A stretch of DNA of 64,000 nucleotides from Ulvibacter sp. MAR_2010_11 (GCF_002813135.1 NZ_PHTY01000001.1:1545501-1609500); one strand, 5' to 3'. Counted from the first letter of the stretch, positions 43,143-52,834 are shown. Notes: generated by a model not told the origin, from the letters alone. Numbers and translations are program-made.

Positions 43143-44912
43143 TTAACCAATAATCATTCCGGCGATAGTTGCAGAGATCAAGGAAGCAATGGTTCCGCCA
43201 ATTAAGGCTTTCATACCAAATTTAGACAAGGTCTTTCGTTGTCCGGGAGCTAAAGATCCAATTCCTCCAATTTGAATTCCTATAGAAGCGAAATTTGCAA
43301 AGCCACATAACATATAAGTCGCCATAATAATAGACTTTTCGTATTTCAAATGAATTCCGTTTGCAGCATTTTTTAAGTCAGCCAATTGGATATAGCCTAC
43401 AAATTCGCTAGCTACCAATTTAATTCCTAACAACTGACCCATAAGCATCATATCGTCCTTGGCGACACCTGTTAACCACATAAGTGGTGCAAAGAGATAT
43501 CCTAATAGAAATTCCAGCGAGAGTCCGTCGTAAGCCGTATTTTTAGCTATAAATTGGTTTAAAGAGGTAAAATGCCAATCGATTCCCATCGATTCAATGG
43601 CAAAACCATTAAAACTTGCTGCCCCACCCAGAATACCATTTACCATTGCAATCAAGGCTACAAAAACCAACAACATGGCTCCGACATTCACGGCCAGTTT
43701 TAATCCTTCGGTAGTTCCATTGGCAATGGCATCTAGTATATTCGATCCGATTTTTTCGGTGGAAACCTGTACGTCGGTATTAATTGCTTCAGTTTGCGGA
43801 TACAGAATTTTAGATATCACGATGGCACCCGGAGCTGCCATGACCGATGCTGCCAGTAAATGCTTTGCAAAAACCAATCGTAACACAGGGTCATCACCTC
43901 CCAAAAAGCCAATATAGGCTGCTAAAACGGCTCCTGCTACCGTTGCCATTCCTCCAATCATCACCAAAAGCATTTCAGACTTGTTCATCTTTTCGAGATA
44001 CGCCTTTATTAAAAGAGGAGCTTCAGTTTGTCCTAAAAATATGTTTCCGGCAACACTTAGGCTTTCTGCACCCGATATCTTTAATAATTTTGTCAATAAC
44101 CAACCCATGGCTTTCACTACACGTTGAATAATGCCGGTGTAAAAGAGTACTGAAGTAAGCGCTGAAAAGAAGATAATGGTTGGTAGGACCTGAAAGGCAA
44201 AAATAAATCCGAAAGTGTCCATATCTACTACCAGTCCTTCAAACAAAAACTGGCTCCCGGCTCGGGTAAAATCGAGGACGCTTATAAATACTTTTCCAAT
44301 TGCTTCAAAAATACCTTTCACAAAAGGCACTTTCAATACTCCAATGGCAATCACCAACTGAAATGCGAGTCCGATTCCAACAGTTTTCCAATTGATTGCT
44401 TTTTTGTTGGAGCTGAAGAGCCAGGCAATTACAATAAGTGAGATCATGCCCAAAATACCCCGCCAAAGACTTCCGAAGGAGAATCCTTCAGAAGGAATTA
44501 TTTGTGAATCAAACTTTTCTTCATCTGGAGAGGAGGTAAGTGTTGTGGCGCTATCTGTTTCTGAAACCCTGAATTTATACGAAACATTATTTTCAGAAAA
44601 AACCAAGGTAGAATCGGTTAGCTGTGAAACACGATATCGTCTTATGGTGTCTGAAGGCTGATTGTAAAAGAAAACCAATAAATTATTTTGAAAAATATAA
44701 TCTCCGGATGCTTTCAGGTTGTTGTTTGCCTCCAGATGAAATTTGAAAGCCCCATTTTCCAATTTCAGAAAATCGGTAGCCTCATTAATAGGAAAGAGCA
44801 GTTCGCCTTTTTGAGTTTCTACTGCCGAAAACTCCCAGTTTTTTTCAACAGATTGTCCAAAAGTTACAATGGATACAAATAGTAAAACTGCAAGGAGTAG
44901 AAGGTTTCGCAT
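43143..44912 (-). CDS. CNT-family nucleoside transporter with N-terminal secreted domain
   Basis: The C-terminal ~440 residues are a concentrative nucleoside transporter (NupC type) with GNIFLGQTEAPLLIKAYL, FVGYIQLADLKNAANG and CGFANFASIGIQIGG. It should import nucleosides with Na+ or H+. Unusually, a signal peptide (MRNLLLLAVLLFVSIVTFGQ) and a ~110-residue beta-rich, lipocalin-like region (FKFHLEANNNLKASGDYIFQ) precede the first membrane span of the transporter. It is 3 bases after the bifunctional nuclease gene, so both are in one transcript. Confidence 0.92.
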   Translation of the reverse strand: MRNLLLLAVLLFVSIVTFGQSVEKNWEFSAVETQKGELLFPINEATDFLKLENGAFKFHLEANNNLKASGDYIFQNNLLVFFYNQPSDTIRRYRVSQLTDSTLVFSENNVSYKFRVSETDSATTLTSSPDEEKFDSQIIPSEGFSFGSLWRGILGMISLIVIAWLFSSNKKAINWKTVGIGLAFQLVIAIGVLKVPFVKGIFEAIGKVFISVLDFTRAGSQFLFEGLVVDMDTFGFIFAFQVLPTIIFFSALTSVLFYTGIIQRVVKAMGWLLTKLLKISGAESLSVAGNIFLGQTEAPLLIKAYLEKMNKSEMLLVMIGGMATVAGAVLAAYIGFLGGDDPVLRLVFAKHLLAASVMAAPGAIVISKILYPQTEAINTDVQVSTEKIGSNILDAIANGTTEGLKLAVNVGAMLLVFVALIAMVNGILGGAASFNGFAIESMGIDWHFTSLNQFIAKNTAYDGLSLEFLLGYLFAPLMWLTGVAKDDMMLMGQLLGIKLVASEFVGYIQLADLKNAANGIHLKYEKSIIMATYMLCGFANFASIGIQIGGIGSLAPGQRKTLSKFGMKALIGGTIASLISATIAGMIIG

Positions 44913-44915
44913 TGG

Positions 44916-45548
44916 TTATTTTTCCCTTTTAGAAATTTCATCCCGGATCCTGGCGGCCTTTTCGTAGTCTTCATTTGTAACGGCCTCATCCAACATTTGG
45001 TGTAGTTCTTTTGAAGTAAATTTTGAATAATCTTCACCCGTGATCTTAACAGATTCCCGATCTTCGCCCATGATCAATTCTTCAATTACAGCTTCTTCAT
45101 CCTGGGAAACTTCCTCCTTTTTCTTTTTTGGGGTGGTTTTCAAAAAGATACCTGCCTTATCGAGAATGTTCTTATAGGTAAAAATGGGTGCTTTAAATCT
45201 CAGCGCAAGTGCAATGGCGTCACTGGTTCGGGCATCGATGATCTCTTCAATTTTATCTCGTTCACAAATAATACTCGAATAAAAGACACCATCCACCAAT
45301 TTGTGAATAATCACCTGCTTGACCACAATATCGAAACGATCGGAAAAATTCTTAAATAGATCGTGGGTAAGGGGTCTTGGAGGTTTTATTTCCTTTTCCA
45401 AGGCAATGGCAATGGATTGGGCTTCAAAAGCACCAATAACAATAGGAAGTTTTCGATCACCATCTACCTCACTTAGAATTAAGGCATAGGCCCCGTTTTG
45501 AGTTTGACTGTATGAAATTCCCTTTATATTAAGACGTACTAAACTCAT
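44916..45548 (-). CDS. Bifunctional nuclease family protein with UVR motif
   Basis: The 210-residue protein has the BFN (DUF151) domain in residues ~1-125: YALILSEVDGDRKLPIVIGAFEAQSIAIALE and DARTSDAIALALRFKAPIFT. The C-terminus has a UvrB/UvrC-type motif (LHQMLDEAVTNEDYEKAARIRDEI). In plants and Mycobacteria such proteins have been linked to nuclease activity. It overlaps functionally with the downstream transporter of nucleosides, 3 bases away. An acidic linker joins the two domains. Confidence 0.92.
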   Translation of the reverse strand: MSLVRLNIKGISYSQTQNGAYALILSEVDGDRKLPIVIGAFEAQSIAIALEKEIKPPRPLTHDLFKNFSDRFDIVVKQVIIHKLVDGVFYSSIICERDKIEEIIDARTSDAIALALRFKAPIFTYKNILDKAGIFLKTTPKKKKEEVSQDEEAVIEELIMGEDRESVKITGEDYSKFTSKELHQMLDEAVTNEDYEKAARIRDEISKREK

Positions 45549-45558
45549 AGGATAAAAC

Positions 45559-45610
45559 TAAAAAGAGCTGTTTAAATAGGGACGTTTCCTTCCTTAAACA
45601 GCCCTTTTTT
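45559..45610 (-). terminator. Terminator after etfBA
   Basis: On the minus strand GGGCTGTTT pairs with AAACAGCTC (one G-U) across a 22-base loop, followed by TTTTTAG. It separates etfA from the bifunctional nuclease gene. Confidence 0.65.
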
Positions 45611-45632
45611 CAAGGCACAAAATACTAAAAAA

Positions 45633-46601
45633 TTATGCGTTTTGAGCTTTAAACTCTTTTAATTTTTCGTTGAGTTGCGGAACCACTTCAAAGGCATCCC
45701 CAACCATTCCGTAATCGGCAGCTTTAAAGAAAGGAGCTTCGGGATCGTTGTTAATTACCACTTTTACTTTTGAAGAATTAATTCCTGCCAAATGCTGAAT
45801 CGCTCCTGAAATTCCGATAGCGATGTACAAATTGGAAGCTACCGGCTTCCCGGTTTGCCCAACGTGTTCACTATGCGGTCTCCAGCCCATATCACTTACA
45901 GGTTTCGAACAAGCAGTCGCAGCACCTAAGGTTTTGGCTAATTCTTCGATCATTGCCCAGTTTTCAGGGCCTTTTAATCCGCGACCTCCCGAAACTACTA
46001 TTTCTGCATCGGCGATGGTAACTTTGTCGGTTGCTTTGTCTACAGATACAATTTTCATATCGAAGTCGTGAGCATCCAAATTAGGAGCAAATGCTTCGGC
46101 AGTTCCTGCAGCAGAGTTTTCCTTTAATCCGTAAGCGTTTTTTGCCAGGCCTATTATTTTTACAGCCGTATTGATTTCAGTGATAGAAAAAGCCTTATTA
46201 GTAAAGACACTGTGTTTTACTCTAAAAGGAGAAGTGCTTGAGGGCAATTCGGTTACATTGGGAACATAACCGGCTTCCAGATTTACCGCTACCAGAGGCG
46301 CCATAAATTTGCTGTTCACACTTGAAGTTAAAATAACTACGGAAGCTCCTTCCTTTTTGGCGGCTTGAGCAATCACGTCGGCATAGGCTTCGGCGTTAAA
46401 GTTTTGCAATTTATCATTGGAAACTTCCAATACTTTTGCTGCCCCATAGGTGCCAAGTTCGGATGCATTTCCACCATTAACCGTCACGGCAGTTACCGAA
46501 GTTCCCATTGTATCGGCGATTCCTTTTGCGTAGGATACCGCTTCAAATGCTACTTTTTTAAATTTTCCTTCTTCAGATTCTGTATATACTACTACTGACA
46601 T
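45633..46601 (-). CDS. etfA: Electron transfer flavoprotein subunit alpha
   Basis: With EtfB it carries electrons from acyl-CoA dehydrogenases to the quinone pool. The 322-residue protein has the FAD-binding C-terminal domain with GRGLKGPENWAMIEELA, GQTGKPVASNLYIAIGISGAIQHLAG and INNDPEAPFFKAADYGMVGD. Length is normal. It follows etfB by 87 bases in the same direction. Confidence 0.97.
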   Translation of the reverse strand: MSVVVYTESEEGKFKKVAFEAVSYAKGIADTMGTSVTAVTVNGGNASELGTYGAAKVLEVSNDKLQNFNAEAYADVIAQAAKKEGASVVILTSSVNSKFMAPLVAVNLEAGYVPNVTELPSSTSPFRVKHSVFTNKAFSITEINTAVKIIGLAKNAYGLKENSAAGTAEAFAPNLDAHDFDMKIVSVDKATDKVTIADAEIVVSGGRGLKGPENWAMIEELAKTLGAATACSKPVSDMGWRPHSEHVGQTGKPVASNLYIAIGISGAIQHLAGINSSKVKVVINNDPEAPFFKAADYGMVGDAFEVVPQLNEKLKEFKAQNA

Positions 46602-46688
46602 ATTTTTTTGAAATTATAAATTTTTTAAATTCCAAATTCCAAAGAAAAGAATTGAAATTTGTGATTTTGTTTTTATGATTTGTTATCG

Positions 46689-47429
46689 CTAGATAACCTT
46701 GGCTTCGTTATGTAACAGATCTATTAATTCGTCCACAGTATCGACCAGTTTTACAGCACCTTTGGGAGCCGGCTTTTGGAAAGAAACTGTTTGTGTTTCG
46801 GAATTTGTATCCACGGGATCTTTTACCGTTAAGGGTTTGGAACGTGCCTGCATAATACCGCGCATGTTTGGGATGCGAAGATCACTTTCTTCAACCAATC
46901 CTTTTTGTCCACCTACAACCAGCGGCAATGAGGTTGAAAGTGTTTCTTTCCCGCCGTCGATTTCGCGAATGGCCGTTGCATTATTGCCATCAACTTCCAG
47001 ATTGATACAGGTATTCACAAAATTGGCACCAATTAATTTGGCGATCATTCCGGGAACCATTCCTCCGTTGTAGTCGATTGACTCACGGCCGCCGATAATT
47101 AGGTCGTAAGCACCTTCTTTTGCCACATGCGCTAATTGTTTGGCTACCGAATATCCATCGGTGGCCGGGGTATTCACTCGAATGGCTTCATCGGCACCAA
47201 TGGCCAATGCTTTACGTAAAGTTGGCTCTGTTTCGAGTCCTCCAACGTTGGCAACATGCACTATAGCACCTTGTTTTTCTTTAAACCACATGGCACGGGT
47301 GAGTCCGAATTCGTCATTCGGATTAATCACAAATTGCACTCCGTTGGTATCAAACTTCGTATCGCCTTCAGTAAAATTAATTTTTGAAGTAGTGTCCGGT
47401 ACATGACTTATACACACTAATATTTTCAT
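46689..47429 (-). CDS. etfB: Electron transfer flavoprotein subunit beta
   Basis: The 246-residue protein shows MKILVCISHVPDTTSKINF, INPNDEFGLTRAMWFKEK, GRESIDYNGGMVPGMIAKLIG and LPLVVGGQKGLVEESDLRIPNMRGIMQARSKP, the AMP-binding and recognition-loop signatures of EtfB. The recognition loop partner is an acyl-CoA dehydrogenase. It is the first gene of the etfBA operon; a 40-base perfect palindrome lies 55-94 bases upstream, in the gap shared with divergent pdhB. Confidence 0.97.
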   Translation of the reverse strand: MKILVCISHVPDTTSKINFTEGDTKFDTNGVQFVINPNDEFGLTRAMWFKEKQGAIVHVANVGGLETEPTLRKALAIGADEAIRVNTPATDGYSVAKQLAHVAKEGAYDLIIGGRESIDYNGGMVPGMIAKLIGANFVNTCINLEVDGNNATAIREIDGGKETLSTSLPLVVGGQKGLVEESDLRIPNMRGIMQARSKPLTVKDPVDTNSETQTVSFQKPAPKGAVKLVDTVDELIDLLHNEAKVI

Positions 47430-47483
47430 TGTAAGTTGTTATTTTGAATTGAAATATTTTCGGGCTACGAAGATACATATATA

Positions 47484-47523
47484 TTTCATAATTTTCCTAT
47501 GCATGCATAGGAAAATTATGAAA
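47484..47523. promoter_or_regulatory. 40-base perfect palindrome between etfB and pdhB
   Basis: The 20-base left arm begins at 47484 (TTTCATAATTTTCC) and meets its exact complement at the centre TGCA|TGCA (47503/47504), ending at 47523. There is no spacer and no mismatch. No T-run follows directly in either direction. It lies between two divergent genes, so an operator or cruciform is more likely than a terminator. Confidence 0.9.
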
Positions 47524-47625
47524 ATTGCTTTTACTTTTTAAAAGTATTATAGTATAAAAGAATCATCATTCATCGAAGCACCTTTATATAAAATACGTTC
47601 TATTTAACTTGAATTGTTTATTTAA

Positions 47626-47657
47626 TTGCCGCAAAATGATAAATAGTCTTATTTTTG
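47626..47657 (+). promoter_or_regulatory. Promoter of pdhB
   Basis: TTG (47626-47628), 21 bases, TATTTTTG (47650-47657), matching the flavobacterial consensus, 39 bases before the pdhB ATG. Confidence 0.65.
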
Positions 47658-47696
47658 TCTTTCTGAATTTTTTCAGCCGTATAAATTCAATAAATT

Positions 47697-48677
47697 ATGA
47701 AGACATTACAATTCCGTGAAGCCATTTGTGAAGCCATGAGCGAAGAAATGCGCCGTGACGAGAGTATATACTTGATGGGTGAAGAAGTGGCCGAATACAA
47801 CGGAGCTTATAAGGCAAGTAAAGGCATGCTGGATGAATTTGGAGCCAAACGCGTAATTGACACCCCTATTTCCGAACTTGGTTTTTCAGGAATTGCCATC
47901 GGTTCAGCCATGAATGGCAACAGACCCATCGTAGAATACATGACCTTCAATTTTTCATTGGTTGGGATTGATCAGATTATCAATAATGCGGCAAAAATGC
48001 GGCAAATGAGTGGCGGACAAATTAATATTCCAATTGTTTTCAGAGGTCCAACAGCTTCAGCAGGTCAGCTTGCTGCCACGCATTCACAAGCCTTCGAAAG
48101 CTGGTTTGCCAATTGTCCGGGTTTAAAAGTGGTTGTGCCCAGTAATCCGGCCGATGCCAAAGGATTGTTGAAAAGTGCCATTAGAGATGATGATCCTGTA
48201 ATTTTTATGGAGAGTGAACAGATGTATGGAGATAAGGGAGAAGTTCCCGAGGGAGAATATCTTATCCCTTTGGGAGTTGCTGAAATTAAACGCAAAGGAA
48301 AGGATGTGACCATTGTTTCCTTCGGAAAAATAATAAAAGAAGCTTACAAAGCTGCTGAAGTATTGGCAGAAGAAGGTATCGAATGTGAAATTATCGATTT
48401 GCGAACCGTTCGTCCAATGGATCACAATACCATCCTCGAATCGGTTAAAAAAACAAATCGGTTGGTGATTTTAGAGGAAGCATGGCCGTTTGGTAATGTC
48501 GCCACCGAAATTACGTATCAGGTGCAAAGTCAGGCGTTCGATTATCTGGATGCTCCTATTATTAAAATTAATACTGCAGACACACCTGCTCCCTATTCAC
48601 CTGTTTTATTGGAAGAATGGCTTCCCAACAGTAAGGATGTAATTAAAGCCGTTAAAAAAGTACTTTACATTGCATAG
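47697..48677 (+). CDS. pdhB: Pyruvate dehydrogenase E1 component beta subunit
   Basis: This is the beta subunit of the thiamine-diphosphate E1 enzyme that decarboxylates pyruvate for acetyl-CoA. The 326-residue protein has MGEEVAEYNGAYKASKGMLDEFG, RVIDTPISELGFSGIAIGSAM, FRGPTASAGQLAATHSQ and EEAWPFGNVATEITYQV. The alpha subunit (E1 alpha) and E2 genes are not next to it here; in many flavobacteria they lie elsewhere. A branched-chain keto acid specificity cannot be excluded. Confidence 0.94.
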   Translation: MKTLQFREAICEAMSEEMRRDESIYLMGEEVAEYNGAYKASKGMLDEFGAKRVIDTPISELGFSGIAIGSAMNGNRPIVEYMTFNFSLVGIDQIINNAAKMRQMSGGQINIPIVFRGPTASAGQLAATHSQAFESWFANCPGLKVVVPSNPADAKGLLKSAIRDDDPVIFMESEQMYGDKGEVPEGEYLIPLGVAEIKRKGKDVTIVSFGKIIKEAYKAAEVLAEEGIECEIIDLRTVRPMDHNTILESVKKTNRLVILEEAWPFGNVATEITYQVQSQAFDYLDAPIIKINTADTPAPYSPVLLEEWLPNSKDVIKAVKKVLYIA

Positions 48678-48737
48678 TGCTCAATGTAGTATATTGTAAT
48701 AAAAACTTACCCACATCTATAGACGCTTATCCGGCTT

Positions 48738-51227
48738 ATGAAGCATTGTCTCCTTTTCTTTTTACTTTTTACTTCTATTCTGGGGGCACAGACCAAGATT
48801 AGTGGAGTTATTCGCGACTCTACGGGCGAACCTGTGGCATTTGCCAATGTTATCTTTAAAGATTCGAACGAGGGGACTATTTCCAACGAAGATGGGAGGT
48901 TTTATCTGGAAAGCGATGATACCTATACCGAAGTTGTTTTTTCGTTTATTGGGTATGCCAATACCGAGGTAGCACTTATGCAACGAATTAATTATAACAT
49001 GGTGGTGGTCATGGAAGAGGAAGCGTCGTCACTAAATGAAGTTGTTCTTATAAGTGGAAAACAGGACAAAAAAAATAATCCTGCCATCGATATTCTTCGG
49101 AAAATCTGGGAAAATCGGAGAGAGAATGGTGTGAAAAAATTCAAACAATACCAATACGATAAATACGAAAAACTTGAATTTGATTTGAATACCATAGATT
49201 CCGGACTTATAAAAAGTAAGATTTTTAAAGGAATGGAATTTGTCTTCGATCAAATAGACACTTCCAATATTACCGGAAATACCTATCTGCCAATCTTTAT
49301 AAATGAAGCCTATTCCAAAGTATATGGTGATAATATAATTTCGGAAGAAAGAGAAGTACTCGAAGGGAATAAAAATTCTGGATTCGATAATAACCAAACG
49401 CTTATCGCCTTTGTGAAAGATTTGTACAGCGAATACGACGTCTACGACAATTACCTGAAATTTTTCGACAAAGCCTTTACCAGTCCGTTATCACGCACCG
49501 GAATAGATGTATATAACTATGTTTTACTGGACAGTGCCTACCGCGATAACAAATGGTGTTATAACATTGTTTATTATCCGAGACGGAAGAACGAACTGAC
49601 CTTTAAAGGTGATTTTTGGGTAAATGATACTACCTGGGCAATTAAGGAAATTAATCTTCAGGCATCCAAAAGTGCCAACCTAAACTGGGTTCGTGAAGTG
49701 TATATCGAGCAAGAGTTCGACGTACTAAACGATTCAATATTTCTTATCACCCGTGATTATTTTTTAAGCGATTTCAGTTTTCGGAAAAAGGAAAAGGCAA
49801 GGGGAATGTATGGAAAACGCACTACTCTTTATGATAAATATACTTTCGATATTCCGAAGGATAAAAAATTCTACAGTGAACAGGTAGACCCGTATCAGTA
49901 CGAAATATACAATCGACCGGATGAGTTTTGGGAGCAAAACCGAATGGAGCAGCTAAGTAAAGATGAAAAGGGAGTGTATAAAATGCTGGATACGCTAAAA
50001 ACTGTTCCACGTTTTAAAGCTTTATACAATTTGGGCGCAACTTTGGTGAGCGGTTATTATGAAATCAATAATGTTGATGTAGGGCCTATCTTTTCGATAT
50101 TCGGATTTAATGAAGCCGAAGGGATGCGAATTCGTTTGGGTGGACGTACCTACTTCAGTCAGAATGATCCGTGGCGACTGGAAGGTTTTGGCGCTTATGG
50201 GTTCAAGGATCAGCAGTTTAAATACGGTATTTCAGCAAAATGGTTGCTGGACCGAAAAACCAGGCTCACAATATTCGGGGGTAACAGAAAGGACGTAGAA
50301 CAAACCGGAGCCAGTTTAACCAACAGCAATGACGTTTTGGGAAGAAGTTTGGCATCTTCGTCTTTAATTTCGGTAGGCGCAAACGATCGTCTCACACGAA
50401 TAAATTTAACCACAGCAGGATTTTCTATGGAGCCGGCCAAAAACTTTATGGTACGACTTACGGGGTCCTATCGTACGTTGCGATCGGCTACCGAAACCTT
50501 TAGTATCGATTACAATGTAAAGGAAAATGGTGAATTTACCGGCGAGGTGAGAAGTGAAATCTCACAACCCGAAATCGAGCTGGCCTTTAACTACACACCC
50601 AAGAAGAAAACCTCGGGCTATGGTGTGGAACGAACCGTTATAAACGATGGAAATTACGCATCGTTTTATTTGGGCTATACTTATGGTTTAAAGGAAATTA
50701 TGAGTGGCGATTTTGAATACCAAAAAATTCAGGCACTGTACACACAGCCATGGAATATAGGAGGCTTAGGTCGTTTGTATTCTACCGTTGAGGTGGGAAA
50801 AACCTTTGGTGAGGTTCCATTAAGTTTACTGAATCCTATACCCGGAAATCAAACGTATTTCAGCATTTACAATTCGTTCACTCAGTTGGATTACTACGAA
50901 TTTGTGAGTGATACCTACACTTCACTGCACCTACAGCACGATTTTGGCGGACGATTCTTTTCCCGAATTCCATTATTGCGAAAATTAAATTTACGGGAAG
51001 TAATTGGTTTCAGAGCGGTGTATGGCGCAATATCGGATGAGAATATCGCCTTGAATGCCTCAGGAGTTGCTTATCAGGCTCCCGGCGATATCTACTATGA
51101 ATACAGTGTAGGAGTGGGGAACATTTTTAAAATCTTCCGTCTCGATTTCAATTTCCGGGGCAATTATCTTCAAAACCCTGATGCGAGAAAATTTGGGATT
51201 ACCGGAGTTTTTGGCTTCTCATTTTAG
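48738..51227 (+). CDS. DUF5686 outer-membrane protein with carboxypeptidase-like regulatory domain
   Basis: The 829-residue protein has a signal peptide (MKHCLLFFLLFTSILGAQ), an N-terminal carboxypeptidase-D-like beta domain (residues ~19-95; ISGVIRDSTGEPVAFANVIFK), and a long DUF5686 region that ends as a probable outer-membrane barrel (GNIFKIFRLDFNFRGNY ... GFSF with final Phe). Such proteins resemble TonB-dependent receptors but lack a plug. The function is unknown. It is downstream of pdhB by 60 bases. Confidence 0.88.
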   Translation: MKHCLLFFLLFTSILGAQTKISGVIRDSTGEPVAFANVIFKDSNEGTISNEDGRFYLESDDTYTEVVFSFIGYANTEVALMQRINYNMVVVMEEEASSLNEVVLISGKQDKKNNPAIDILRKIWENRRENGVKKFKQYQYDKYEKLEFDLNTIDSGLIKSKIFKGMEFVFDQIDTSNITGNTYLPIFINEAYSKVYGDNIISEEREVLEGNKNSGFDNNQTLIAFVKDLYSEYDVYDNYLKFFDKAFTSPLSRTGIDVYNYVLLDSAYRDNKWCYNIVYYPRRKNELTFKGDFWVNDTTWAIKEINLQASKSANLNWVREVYIEQEFDVLNDSIFLITRDYFLSDFSFRKKEKARGMYGKRTTLYDKYTFDIPKDKKFYSEQVDPYQYEIYNRPDEFWEQNRMEQLSKDEKGVYKMLDTLKTVPRFKALYNLGATLVSGYYEINNVDVGPIFSIFGFNEAEGMRIRLGGRTYFSQNDPWRLEGFGAYGFKDQQFKYGISAKWLLDRKTRLTIFGGNRKDVEQTGASLTNSNDVLGRSLASSSLISVGANDRLTRINLTTAGFSMEPAKNFMVRLTGSYRTLRSATETFSIDYNVKENGEFTGEVRSEISQPEIELAFNYTPKKKTSGYGVERTVINDGNYASFYLGYTYGLKEIMSGDFEYQKIQALYTQPWNIGGLGRLYSTVEVGKTFGEVPLSLLNPIPGNQTYFSIYNSFTQLDYYEFVSDTYTSLHLQHDFGGRFFSRIPLLRKLNLREVIGFRAVYGAISDENIALNASGVAYQAPGDIYYEYSVGVGNIFKIFRLDFNFRGNYLQNPDARKFGITGVFGFSF

Positions 51228-51301
51228 TTTTTTTTGTATCTTTAAACTCCTCCCATCAAGCATCTTAACCTAAAGTTTGGTTTAAATTAAAGTATTTTCA
51301 G

Positions 51302-52114
51302 ATGAAAACGATTTGTATTGTGTTTTTCTGCTTGATGAATATTTCGCTTTATGCGAAACCCAACGTCACCTATTATCAGGAGTATGAAGCTTTGGGTTTT
51401 GCACTCTATGCAGACAATCATGAAATCTGTCCGGTGTATGTTCAATTCGATTTTACCCTCAGAAACTTAAGGGTGGAAAATAAATCCAAGGCTTATTTTG
51501 TAATTCCTCCAAAAAGTGTCCGATTTAAAATTACAAACCTATTAGTGGTTAGCCCTTTAGAAGATTTTAGCTTTACATACATTGCGAATACTAATTTTGG
51601 AAATCCTGAAGATTCAGATTACGATGGAGTATTTCAGTATTACTTGCCTTTTAAAAAGGGCGAAGCTTATAAAGTGAAACAAGGCTATGAAGGAGCGTTT
51701 TCACATCTCGATACCTATGCAATCGATTTTGACATGCCCGAAGGCACCGAAATTTATGCAGCCAGAGGCGGAATGGTGGTAAATGTTGAACAAAGCCATG
51801 AAAAATCTTGTAAGACAGAAGCGTGTGCCAAAGACAATAATTTTATTTTAATATACCACAATGACGGCACTTTCGCCGAGTATTCACATATCAAACACAA
51901 TGGATCTTTAGTTAAAAAGGGCGATATGGTTAAAATAGGACAAGCCATTGGTTACAGCGGTAATGTGGGATGGTCTGATGGGCCTCATTTGCACTTCGAA
52001 GTATATCTACCCAAACCATTTCAAAAAGAAAGATTAAAAACGAATTTCCTCACCGGCGATGGTAGTGATTATAGCATATTAGCCGAATATATGCAATACA
52101 CGAGAGATTACTAA
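51302..52114 (+). CDS. Secreted M23-family metallopeptidase
   Basis: The 270-residue protein has a signal peptide (MKTICIVFFCLMNISLYA) and an M23/LytM domain near residues 135-245: FSHLDTYAIDFDMPEGTEI (the first His and Asp), AEYSHIKHNGSLVKKGD and GPHLHFEVY (HxH). Such enzymes cut peptidoglycan cross-links or are inactive activators; the zinc ligands look complete, so an active endopeptidase is likely. It ends at a hairpin terminator. Confidence 0.93.
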   Translation: MKTICIVFFCLMNISLYAKPNVTYYQEYEALGFALYADNHEICPVYVQFDFTLRNLRVENKSKAYFVIPPKSVRFKITNLLVVSPLEDFSFTYIANTNFGNPEDSDYDGVFQYYLPFKKGEAYKVKQGYEGAFSHLDTYAIDFDMPEGTEIYAARGGMVVNVEQSHEKSCKTEACAKDNNFILIYHNDGTFAEYSHIKHNGSLVKKGDMVKIGQAIGYSGNVGWSDGPHLHFEVYLPKPFQKERLKTNFLTGDGSDYSILAEYMQYTRDY

Positions 52115-52133
52115 AAACAGACAAAATTAAAGT

Positions 52134-52164
52134 AAAAGCGCCATCAATATTTGATGGCCTTTTC
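52134..52164 (+). terminator. Terminator after the M23 peptidase gene
   Basis: GCCATCAA, loop TAT, TTGATGGC, then CTTTTC. It lies 20 bases after the stop. Confidence 0.8.
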
Positions 52165-52248
52165 TATTTTAAGGACGTTTATTTCACTACTTTTGCAGTC
52201 CCAAAAAACAAGGGGTTTATTTATAGTTTACAATCAAAATTTAAGGTG

Positions 52249-52776
52249 ATGACAGCAGCAAAAAGAAAAACATTCGATGTATTAATTGAAATCCCAAAAG
52301 GGAGTAGAAATAAATATGAATACGATTTTAAATTAAAAAAAATTCGCTTCGACAGAATGTTATTCTCTTCGATGATGTATCCTGCAGATTACGGTTTTAT
52401 TCCTGAAACATTGGCACTGGACGGAGATCCGCTTGACGTATTGGTATTGGGTGGTGAGCCAACATTCCCAATGTGCGTGATGGAAGTAAAGCCTATTGGA
52501 GTTTTCCATATGGCCGATGAAAAAGGACCGGATGAAAAAGTAATCTGTGTTCCCGTTTCCGATCCTATTTGGAATAGTTTGAATGACCTTTCAGATATGA
52601 ATCCGCATATTGTAAAGGAAATTGAGCACTTTTTCCAAGTATACAAAGACTTAGAAAAAAAACGTGTTGATGTCGGCGGCTGGGGAGATGCTTCCGAAGC
52701 CTACGAAATCGTCGATAAATGTTTGGAACGGTATGAAGATAGTGACCACAAAAAACAAAAGAGTTTTACCATTTAA
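52249..52776 (+). CDS. ppa: Inorganic pyrophosphatase (family I)
   Basis: Ppa splits pyrophosphate in the cytosol. The 175-residue protein has IEIPKGSRNKYEYDF, MYPADYGFIPET and DGDPLDVLVLGG, which carries the metal-binding Asp cluster, plus KDLEKKRVDVGGWGDAS. I use the ATG at 52249 instead of the GTG directly before it. The membrane pyrophosphatase hppA follows, separated by a terminator. Confidence 0.96.
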   Translation: MTAAKRKTFDVLIEIPKGSRNKYEYDFKLKKIRFDRMLFSSMMYPADYGFIPETLALDGDPLDVLVLGGEPTFPMCVMEVKPIGVFHMADEKGPDEKVICVPVSDPIWNSLNDLSDMNPHIVKEIEHFFQVYKDLEKKRVDVGGWGDASEAYEIVDKCLERYEDSDHKKQKSFTI

Positions 52777-52800
52777 TAAAGAACTTTAAATAGGAAAAAG

Positions 52801-52834
52801 AACCCGTTCAAATCTAAGTTGAATGGGTTTTTTA
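52801..52834 (+). terminator. Terminator between ppa and hppA
   Basis: AACCCGTTCAA, 7-base loop, TTGAATGGGTT and a T-run. It indicates that the two pyrophosphatases are separate transcripts. Confidence 0.85.
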
